Part shown: positions 58,155-64,000 of the stretch, in pieces
Layout: every line of letters begins with the position of its first letter
Position numbering within the stretch: the stretch's first letter is position 1
Source: Thiemannella venezuelensis
GTDB taxonomy: Bacteria; Actinomycetota; Actinomycetes; Streptosporangiales; Streptosporangiaceae
NCBI RefSeq assembly: GCF_014203605.1
Contig: NZ_JACHJJ010000018.1
Coordinates: 62,001-126,000 of the forward strand
DNA length: 64,000 bases
Reading direction: 5' to 3'
The notes under the pieces: generated by a model
Seen by the model: only the letters and a program-made list of their open reading frames with translations
The model's database searches: none
Told to the model about the DNA's origin: nothing
Position numbers and translations under genes: made by a program

Positions 58155-59921
58155 CTAAAACCTGAAACCGAACAGGCCGCCATCTGGTTGATCGTTCAGG
58201 TGGGGCTCGATGATGTAAGGATCCGCGTCGAATCCCATCGAGACTGCCTTGTTCAGGTCGTCTGAGTTCATGGTGGCGATGTACTGCATCTGCTCTTCCT
58301 CTGCGACCTCGGCCGCCAGCCGAAGGGCACGTGCCACCTGGCGTTCGTCCACGCCGTCATAGAGGTGACTGTCGTGGACGAGGAAGTCGGGACCTCGACC
58401 GGCGCGGTGGGCGATGACGGCAGCGGTCAGGTCGAAGCAGAAGATCACCATGTTGTGGATTCCTCTGCTCCCATCGTCTTCGATCCGAGGCTCGATCTGC
58501 ATCCGCTGCTTGCCCGGGTTGAAGGTCAGGTAGGGGTTCTTGCCGTCTCCGTACAGTTGCCTGGCGTATTTATTGAAAAGACTGCTGGCCTCGTAGGTGA
58601 TGGCGTCCCGTTCTTCGAGGTCGGTCACCATCTCCTGTTCGAGTTCAAGGCGTTTCGACTCGATCTCCCGTCGGCTTGCCTCGAGCGCCTGCGCGGCCTG
58701 GAACCGGTGACGGAGAGACTCGAGATGAGCCTGCTCACGAGCTAGGGCGTATTGCAGGGAGTTGAGCGCGTCGAGTGCGCCACCCGAGTTCAGCGTGCGA
58801 AGGAGGGCCGCCTGGCGTTCGCCGAGTTGCTCGCGAGTCCGGGCGCGTTCCTCCAAGAGCCGCCGGAGCCGGAATATCTCCTCGTGTAGCTGCTTCTCGC
58901 GGTTGCGGACGACCGTCTCATGGAAGGCGCGCACATCGTCAAATCGGCGGCGCACTTCATGGCCGAGGACCAGGTTCAGCTGCTTGTAAGCCGACTCCAG
59001 ATAGCGATCGTCTGGTTCGGTGACCTCCTCAACGGCCTGTTCCATGTCCTGAAGGTTGCGCCGGTCGATGGTGTCGGCAGACCGCAGAGCCCGGATCCGC
59101 TGGTCGAGTTCGTCGGCTTCTCGGCGGATGTTCTCGTATTCGGGGACGACCTGGAAGCCGGCGATCTGGCGTTCAAGCTCACTGACCCGCTGCTCTACGG
59201 CACCGATCTCACCTCGGAGGTCGGCGGAGCGACCGACGATTTTCCCCCAGACGGGATCTTTGGCGGCTTCGACGAGCTTCTTTCTCGTGGCTTCCTGATT
59301 GGATAGGAGGCGGTACTGAGCGGCCAGGCCGACATCCAGTCCGAAGAGATGGCACAGGTTGACCATCGCATCGTGTGGAGACTGCTGAGCAAACGTTTTG
59401 GTGGGATCGAGGAAGCCGCCAGAGTTGGTGCGGCGAATCGCGAAGGACAACAGTGTCCGTCCGCTGACCTCCGATCCGGCTCCGATGACTCCGTAGAGGT
59501 CTCGCTCGATCGCCCACTGCCAGTCTTTCAGGGGCACTTCAGCGACATGCTCGAACAAGGCCTTGGTCGTTGTCTGGGTGATATCCGGATCGAGCCTGAC
59601 GTTGCTGGGCCGGGCAGGTTGTCGCCGCACCACTAGAGGCTCCGCCCAGTTGTGTTGGTCCGACCCCGGCCTGGGCCAGTCCAGCTCCAACTTGAAGACG
59701 TGCCAGCGAAGTGCTTTGTGCGCCCAGATCGCCCTGGTCTCATTACGAGCACCCAGCAGGAAATGCAGCAGCTCGACCATGCTCGACTTGCCGGCGCCGT
59801 TTCGGCTGTCCGTGTCAGCGGAGGTGTCCGTGCGTTCGGTGACCAGAATGTTCAGCCCTGGCCCGAAACGGATCGTCCGGAACCTGTCGTCGTCGGAAGT
59901 GAGTCTACGCAGCATCGTCAC
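58155..59921 (-). CDS. ABC-three-component system ATPase, DUF2326/SMC-like
   Basis: The 588-residue protein has Walker A NGAGKSSM at 41-48, a coiled coil at about 225-430 and the C-terminal DUF2326 region with IHNMVIFCFDLTAAVIAHRA and a Walker-B-like FLVHDSHLYDGVDERQ (D517 followed by Ser instead of the usual Glu). This head-coil-head design resembles SMC/RecN proteins and is the ATPase subunit of the ABC-3C systems predicted by Aravind's group to act in conflict or defence. The start (GTG 59921 or ATG 59915) overlaps the middle-component gene. GC is clearly lower than in the flanks. Confidence 0.88.
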   Translation of the reverse strand: MTMLRRLTSDDDRFRTIRFGPGLNILVTERTDTSADTDSRNGAGKSSMVELLHFLLGARNETRAIWAHKALRWHVFKLELDWPRPGSDQHNWAEPLVVRRQPARPSNVRLDPDITQTTTKALFEHVAEVPLKDWQWAIERDLYGVIGAGSEVSGRTLLSFAIRRTNSGGFLDPTKTFAQQSPHDAMVNLCHLFGLDVGLAAQYRLLSNQEATRKKLVEAAKDPVWGKIVGRSADLRGEIGAVEQRVSELERQIAGFQVVPEYENIRREADELDQRIRALRSADTIDRRNLQDMEQAVEEVTEPDDRYLESAYKQLNLVLGHEVRRRFDDVRAFHETVVRNREKQLHEEIFRLRRLLEERARTREQLGERQAALLRTLNSGGALDALNSLQYALAREQAHLESLRHRFQAAQALEASRREIESKRLELEQEMVTDLEERDAITYEASSLFNKYARQLYGDGKNPYLTFNPGKQRMQIEPRIEDDGSRGIHNMVIFCFDLTAAVIAHRAGRGPDFLVHDSHLYDGVDERQVARALRLAAEVAEEEQMQYIATMNSDDLNKAVSMGFDADPYIIEPHLNDQPDGGLFGFRF

Positions 59922-60165
59922 GAGCCCGGAAGATCAGCACATCTTGGTCGATATCGACCAAGTCCATGGCGTAGAGGAGGTCGAGTGCGAGAGCGAACCA
60001 CCAGAACGTCAGCGGTGCGCGATGGTTGTTCTTCTCCCTCCACCTCAGCAGGCGGCGCCATGCCTGGGTGACGGTCACCGGTTGCCGTTCCGTGGCCAGC
60101 ACGATCTGTGCCCCCACTGCGAGCAGGGCGCGCTGAGGGGCGACTCCCTTCGTCGGCACGATCAC
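59905..60165 (-). CDS. ABC-three-component system middle component (MC6-like)
   Basis: The 86-residue protein reads MIVPTKGVAPQRALLAVGAQ, then a helical central part ending TFWWFALALDLLYAMDLVDI. This matches the small winged-helix-like middle components of ABC-3C systems (MC6 group, from memory), thought to connect effector and ATPase. GTG 60165 overlaps the effector stop by 4 bases and its own end overlaps the ATPase start, so the three genes form one tightly coupled operon. Confidence 0.78.
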   Translation of the reverse strand: MIVPTKGVAPQRALLAVGAQIVLATERQPVTVTQAWRRLLRWREKNNHRAPLTFWWFALALDLLYAMDLVDIDQDVLIFRARDDAA

Positions 60166-61151
60166 GTGGCCACTCCCATCTCGGTCTCGGGAACCCAGCC
60201 CACGGGCGGCACTTTGAAGATCTCACACTCGCCGAAGAAGTACATCAGGACAACGAGCGCGTTCAGCTCCATGGGTGATCGTTGCGAGGCATTGCCGAGA
60301 ATGTGCCGTTCAAGGTGCCAGAGGATGTCGTCGGAGTCGTCGCACGTCTCGGCGATCATCTCATAGTGTGCGCGGAAGCCCTCCGCGACCTCGTCCCGTT
60401 CGTTGGGGTCGTATCGGCCGCGGTAGTACTCCTCGACGTGGTTGACGTACGGCAGAGCGAGTGTCATGCGATGTCGGACGTCCCATGAGAACCCGTTGTA
60501 GTCCATCTTCGTCAGCGGTGGTCTGGGGACGGCCGGTAGCGCCTGCAGAGGGCGGCGGTGTACGGCGAGGTGGTCAAGGAGCGGAATCAGATCGTCGAGC
60601 ACGACGCCGACGGCCACCGGTTCGGCGGGGAACGGGCCCAGGAAGTCCTCGACCTGCCATCTCTCCATCCGGCAGAACTCGGTATAGAAGTGGCGCCGCC
60701 CGAAGTTCTCGAAAGACAGTTCGGGATGATCGTTGCGGGCGGTCGCGATCAGCGATGCCACCTCGGGGTGAATGCCCCTGCGGTCGTTGTGCACAAAGAC
60801 AAAGGTGTTGAACTCGTCCTTGCGCTTTTTGATTGCTTTGGTCAGGTCATCCCGGAACTTCGCTGCAATGCTGGTGGAAACAGCTGTCTGGGGTGCATAG
60901 CAGGCGTACAGCTTCTTGCTGCTTAGGAGTAGTCCATCGGCTCCCTGGTCGCCGAGGCGCCCAGCGGTCCGGACATCGAGGAAATTCGGGTCTCGAGCAC
61001 ACATGACTCCGTGGAAGAAATCCTCGAACCCTTCACCGTGGAGCTCGTCGAGCTTGGCGTTGAGCATGAACCGGATCGACGAACGCTCCCAGAGCTCCAC
61101 ACGCCCCTCCGAAGGTACTGCCCGGTATGCCCACGCGTTTTTGGAATTCAT
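60162..61151 (-). CDS. ABC-three-component system effector with restriction-endonuclease-like N-terminus
   Basis: ATG 61151 gives 329 residues; ATG 61067 (residue 29) is the next choice and neither has a good ribosome-binding site. The N-terminal domain (about 40-110) shows GFEDFFHGVMCARDPNFLDV, GRLGDQGADGLLLSS and KLYACYAPQT, the Glu...Asp...(Q/C)YAP pattern of the restriction-like nuclease domains fused to ABC-3C C-terminal domains. The C-terminal 180 residues carry the CTD that recruits the middle component (EVAEGFRAHYEMIAE, LERHILGNAS). It probably cleaves nucleic acid when the ATPase is triggered. First gene of the operon. Confidence 0.8.
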   Translation of the reverse strand: MNSKNAWAYRAVPSEGRVELWERSSIRFMLNAKLDELHGEGFEDFFHGVMCARDPNFLDVRTAGRLGDQGADGLLLSSKKLYACYAPQTAVSTSIAAKFRDDLTKAIKKRKDEFNTFVFVHNDRRGIHPEVASLIATARNDHPELSFENFGRRHFYTEFCRMERWQVEDFLGPFPAEPVAVGVVLDDLIPLLDHLAVHRRPLQALPAVPRPPLTKMDYNGFSWDVRHRMTLALPYVNHVEEYYRGRYDPNERDEVAEGFRAHYEMIAETCDDSDDILWHLERHILGNASQRSPMELNALVVLMYFFGECEIFKVPPVGWVPETEMGVAT

Positions 61152-61660
61152 GGGCCTGAAGGAGAGTAGTCCACCTGGGTCGGGAATGTAAGACGGTTTC
61201 GATCGGTGAGGGAGAGAAGTGGAATCTTCCTGTCCTGGATGCCCGATAAGCGGTGTAGACTGCGGGAATCGCTGCTGAGTGGATGCCCTCCAGCGTGGTG
61301 ACCACGCTGTCGGCGTCGGATTCGGGAAAAATGTCCTCCAATCCTCCGGGCGTGAGCGAGTCGAACGGCGACCGGTAAAGGCGGATGACATCCATCGTGT
61401 CGTTCCCGGTGAGGAAGTCCACCGGCAACCGGAGAAAATCGAGCTGGTGGGCGATCGGCACCTTATCGGCCTGGAAGCGGTCGAACGCCGCCGGTGCGGC
61501 CTCGCGGTCGAGGGGTCGGCGCGGGTCGATCCCTCTCTTCGTGCTGCCGAGCTCCCCTTCTGGAGGGTAGGCCGGCTGTCGGCGGCCCCGGTCTGCGGCG
61601 GGCTGTCGGGCGTGAAACGCGGCGCGTCCGACGCCTGGGGGCGGACCCGGCGCGGGGTGC
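61152..61660 (-). other. Gap without an intact gene; coding-like remnant at about 61190-61461
   Basis: Between the effector and the FadE30-like gene no complete gene is seen. One minus-strand frame, from GTG 61461 through AHQLDFLRLPVDFLTGNDTM and IRLYRSPFDSLTPGGLEDIF to about 61190, has strong GC3 bias and looks like real protein, but no family was recognised and the frame then runs into the effector. Upstream the frame stays open with protein-like sequence (EAAPAAFDRFQADK) but no start. This could be a decayed gene or a frameshifted N-terminal extension of the effector. Confidence 0.4.
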
Positions 61661-62809
61661 TCAGCCTCTGGGGAGGCCGAGGGTGCGTTCGGCGATGATG
61701 TTGCGCTGGATCTCGCTGGAACCCGCGTAGATGGTGTCGGCCCGGCTGAACAGGTAGAGCCGCTGCAGGTCGTTCAGGTCGTACGGCGGGCCGTCGGCGA
61801 CCAGCCCGGCCCTGCCCTGGACGGCCTGCGCCAGCTCGCCCAGCCTCCGGTGCCACTCCGACCAGTAGAGCTTGGCGATCGAGACCTCCGGGCCCGGCTC
61901 CCCGGCGGACAGGGAGGTCATCGTGCGCAGCGCGTTCAGACGCATGATCCGCAACTCCAGCCAGGACCGGACCAGCCGGTCGCGGATGATCGGGTCCTCG
62001 GCCGCGCCGGTGCGTTTCGCGACCGCCACCACCTGCTCGAACTCCCGCTGGAAGCCGATCTGCTGGCCGAGCGTGGAGGCGCCGCGCTCGTAGCCGAGGG
62101 TGGCCATCGCCACCCGCCAGCCCTCACCGGGCGCACCCAGGATGTTGGCGGCGGCCGTGCGGGCGCCGTCGAAGAAGACCTCGTTGAACTCGCTGGTCCC
62201 GGTGAGCTGGACGATGGGCCGGACCTCGACGCCGGGCCGGTCCATCGGGACCAGCAGGTACGACAGGCCCCTGTGGCGCTGCGAGCCGGGTTCGGTGCGG
62301 GCCAGGACGAAGCACCAGTCGGCGACGTGGGCCAGCGAGGTCCACACCTTCTGGCCGGTGATCACCCACTCGCCGTCCTCCAGCCGGGCCCGGGTCTGCA
62401 CGCCGGCCAGGTCGGAGCCGGCCTCCGGCTCGGAGTAGCCCTGGCACCACAGCTCCTCGCCGCGCTGGATCGGCGGGAGGAAGCGCCGCTTCTGCTCCTC
62501 GGTGCCGAACTCGAGGATGGTCGGGCCGATGAGGCCCTCGCCGATGTGCCCGACCCTGGCCGGGGCGGCGGCCCGGGCGTACTCCTCGTGGAAGACGACC
62601 TGGTCGGCCAGGGAGGCGTCCCGCCCGCCGTACTCCTTGGGCCAGCCCAGGCAGGTCCACCCGGCCGCGCCGAGCAGCCGCTCCCAGGCCAGGCGCACCT
62701 CGTGGCCCTCGTGCTCGCGGCCGGGTCCGCCCAGCCCGCGGGCGTGGGCGAACCCGCCGCTCAGGTGCTCCTCCAGCCAGGCGCGGACCTCGTCGCGGAA
62801 GGCCGTCAT
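61661..62809 (-). CDS. fadE30: Acyl-CoA dehydrogenase, FadE30-like
   Basis: ATG 62809 follows GGAGGT. The 382-residue protein has FadE signatures: WCQGYSEPEAGSDLAGVQTRA, WTSLAHVADWCFVLAR, RPIVQLTGTSEFNEVFFD, MATLGYERG and SSEIQRNIIAERTLGLPRG. The N-terminal RGLGGPGREHEGHEVRLAWE, TCLGWPKEYGGR and later segments follow mycobacterial FadE30 (Rv3560c), which desaturates HIP-CoA, closely by memory. It lies behind the flavin reductase and the KstR2-like operator at 63600. The putative catalytic Glu was not assigned. It supports steroid C/D-ring or similar catabolism as the regulon's job. Confidence 0.85.
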   Translation of the reverse strand: MTAFRDEVRAWLEEHLSGGFAHARGLGGPGREHEGHEVRLAWERLLGAAGWTCLGWPKEYGGRDASLADQVVFHEEYARAAAPARVGHIGEGLIGPTILEFGTEEQKRRFLPPIQRGEELWCQGYSEPEAGSDLAGVQTRARLEDGEWVITGQKVWTSLAHVADWCFVLARTEPGSQRHRGLSYLLVPMDRPGVEVRPIVQLTGTSEFNEVFFDGARTAAANILGAPGEGWRVAMATLGYERGASTLGQQIGFQREFEQVVAVAKRTGAAEDPIIRDRLVRSWLELRIMRLNALRTMTSLSAGEPGPEVSIAKLYWSEWHRRLGELAQAVQGRAGLVADGPPYDLNDLQRLYLFSRADTIYAGSSEIQRNIIAERTLGLPRG

Positions 62810-62855
62810 CGAATACCTCCGGCGTGGGGATCCCCGGCTCCGGTCACGGGGGCGG

Positions 62856-63512
62856 TCAAGCGTGGAACCGGCCGTAGCCGCCGCGGAAGAACAGCAGCGG
62901 GCCGCTGTCACCGCAGGTGTCGAGCTGGTGGACGCGGGCGACGACGATGACGTGGTCGCCGGCCGGGTACTCCGCCTCGACGGAGCAGTCGATCCAGGCC
63001 AGCGCGTCGCCGATCACCGGGTTGCCGCTGGGGGACTCGGTCCAGTCCAGGCCGGCGAACTTGTCGCCGCCTTTGCTCGCGAGTGCCGCGCAGACCGGCT
63101 GCTGGTGCTCGGCCAGCACGTTGACCGTGCAGGTCTTGGCGGCGCGCACGCGGGGCCAGCTCGTGCTGGTGTGCGCCACGCAGAACGCCACGAGCGGCGG
63201 GTCGAGCGAGACCGAGGTGAAGGAGTTGGCGGCCAGGCCGCACGGCTCACCGGTGTCGGGGTCGATCGCGGTGATGGCCACGACGCCTGTGGCGAAGTGG
63301 CCGAGCACGGACCGGAACCGCTTGCCGTCCACGGGCAGGGGGCGGCCGCCGGGCTGCTCGCCCGGCCCGCCGGACCGATCGCCGGATCCGTCGGACTGGC
63401 CCGGGAGAAGGCCGTTGCGCATGGCGGCTCCGTTGGCGGTGATCCCGTGCCCGTGCGGGTGGGCGCGGGGGTGGCCGTCCTGCTCCAGCAGCCGCGTCGT
63501 GTGGGTGCTCAT
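62856..63512 (-). CDS. Flavin reductase (FMN-binding split barrel, HsaB-like)
   Basis: The 218-residue protein has a 60-residue low-complexity N-terminus and a split-barrel domain: FRSVLGHFATGVVAITA, GLAANSFTSVSLDPPLVAFCVAHTSTSW, VNVLAEHQQPVCAALASKGG, DKFAGLDW and GDHVIVVARVHQLD. It resembles HsaB, the reductase that feeds FMNH2 to the steroid A-ring hydroxylase HsaA. No HsaA is encoded here; the LLM oxidoreductase at 6844 is a possible client. It is the first gene of the operon with the FadE30-like gene, with a KstR2-like operator 88 bp upstream. Confidence 0.88.
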   Translation of the reverse strand: MSTHTTRLLEQDGHPRAHPHGHGITANGAAMRNGLLPGQSDGSGDRSGGPGEQPGGRPLPVDGKRFRSVLGHFATGVVAITAIDPDTGEPCGLAANSFTSVSLDPPLVAFCVAHTSTSWPRVRAAKTCTVNVLAEHQQPVCAALASKGGDKFAGLDWTESPSGNPVIGDALAWIDCSVEAEYPAGDHVIVVARVHQLDTCGDSGPLLFFRGGYGRFHA

Positions 63513-63599
63513 GGTCGGACTCGCCTCCTTGATCGCGCCCGATCGGCCCCGAGGGGATGGCGGCGGCGGGCCTGCCGGCCCGCCGTCGCTCCTATATTA

Positions 63600-63615
63600 C
63601 CAAGCGCTTGCTTGG
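63600..63615. promoter_or_regulatory. KstR2-like operator for the reductase/FadE30-like operon
   Basis: CCAAGCGCTTGCTTGG, preceded by A, fulfils the KstR2 consensus AnCAAGnnCTTGnT exactly. It is 88 bp upstream of the flavin reductase ATG on the minus strand. Confidence 0.85.
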
Positions 63616-63732
63616 ATGGTAGGGGAGTGCCGGAAAAAGTCCCGCACCCGCCCGGGCCGCCGATCCGGCGGGACGCCTCGGGGTGCGGCGGCCCGCCGTT
63701 GACACCCGGGAGCGGCCCGGCCTAGCCTCTGG

Positions 63733-63748
63733 CCAAGCGCTTGCTTGG
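63733..63748. promoter_or_regulatory. KstR2-like operator for the second thiolase-like gene
   Basis: An identical 16-mer to the site at 63600, 133 bp away, ending 17 bp before GTG 63766 and overlapping the expected core promoter of the plus-strand gene. Confidence 0.85.
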
Positions 63749-63765
63749 AAAAGGAGGGATCGCGC

Positions 63766-64000
63766 GTGGCGGGATTCCGGGACCGTACGGCCGTCGCCGG
63801 CGTCGGGTATACGCGCTTCTCCAAGAACTCCGGGGTGAGCACGCTGACCCTGGCCTGCGAGGCGATCCTGGCCGCCCTGGAGGACGCCGGCCTGACCGCC
63901 GGCGACGTGGACGGCCTGGCCACCCACCGGGTCGGCGACTCCGCGGCCCCCTCCCTGGTCGGCCCGGCGCTCGGCGTCCACCGGCCCTCCTGGCACCTGG
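63766..64000 (+). CDS. Lipid-transfer-type thiolase, 3' truncated by the window edge
   Basis: GTG 63766 follows AAGGAGGGA. The visible 78 residues begin MAGFRDRTAVAGVGYTRFSK and continue LTLACEAILAALEDAGLTAG and VDGLATHRVGDSAAPSLVGP, as in SCP2/Ltp thiolases and the paralogue at 18490. It is divergent from the flavin reductase and has its own operator. The next genes outside the window could include the missing DUF35 partner. Confidence 0.82.
   Translation, partial: MAGFRDRTAVAGVGYTRFSKNSGVSTLTLACEAILAALEDAGLTAGDVDGLATHRVGDSAAPSLVGPALGVHRPSWHL

Noticed and set aside
1-64000. tRNA, rRNA, prophage or origin sequences
   Set aside because: No cloverleaf, rRNA segment, integrase or DnaA-box cluster was recognised by eye; a covariance search could still find a small RNA.

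Overview
The window is chromosomal DNA from a high-GC actinomycete. Most genes show near-saturated G/C at third codon positions, GTG starts and 4-bp stop/start overlaps. The overall flavour is that of the Streptosporangiaceae (Streptosporangium/Nonomuraea type); that assignment is a judgement from gene content, not a search.

The dominant theme is a dispersed catabolic regulon. A TetR-family repressor at 25304-25993 closely resembles mycobacterial KstR2, the repressor of genes degrading the last two steroid rings. Seven copies of a KstR2-like operator (core CAAGCGCTTG) sit in front of unlinked operons: cyclase / beta-lactamase-fold esterase (about 2.7 kb), luciferase-like oxidoreductase plus CoA ligase (5.3-7.9 kb), a lipid-transfer-type thiolase (18.5 kb), the repressor itself (26 kb), two SDRs (29.4-31.3 kb), a FadE30-like acyl-CoA dehydrogenase with a flavin reductase, and a second thiolase (61.7-64 kb). 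An isochorismatase-fold/SDR pair at the left edge may belong to the same theme.

Between these lie ordinary actinobacterial genes. 8-18 kb: S33 peptidase, DUF4242 protein, cNMP-kinase plus receiver/thioredoxin-reductase fusion, type II glutamine synthetase, ThuA, MerR, DUF574 methyltransferase, CGNR regulator and SDR. 19.8-24.3 kb: an iron-siderophore uptake island with three IdeR/DtxR boxes (two permeases, esterase, binding lipoprotein) but no ATPase. 24.5-39.8 kb: AlkD, PhoD, GH3, ATP-grasp, a histidine phosphatase/KptA pair, an ECF42/DGPF pair, LysR and a secreted M9 metallopeptidase. 39.9-41.9 kb: an IS200/IS605 element with intact TnpB and dead TnpA interrupts a VOC gene. 42-50 kb: a divergent Ino1-like protein, an SDR and a complete five-gene peptide ABC importer. 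50-58 kb: DUF2252, FAD monooxygenase, pentapeptide protein, membrane protein, ArsR/hydrolase pair, MTHFR-like and RibD-like proteins.

At 58.2-61.2 kb a lower-GC three-gene operon encodes a predicted ABC-three-component conflict system: restriction-fold effector, small middle component and DUF2326 SMC-like ATPase. It is inserted beside the FadE30-like operon and looks horizontally acquired.

Less obvious structure includes two look-alike mini-ORFs, each translationally coupled between consecutive permease genes of two unrelated importers, and three short tandem-repeat arrays, two of which begin over a stop codon.
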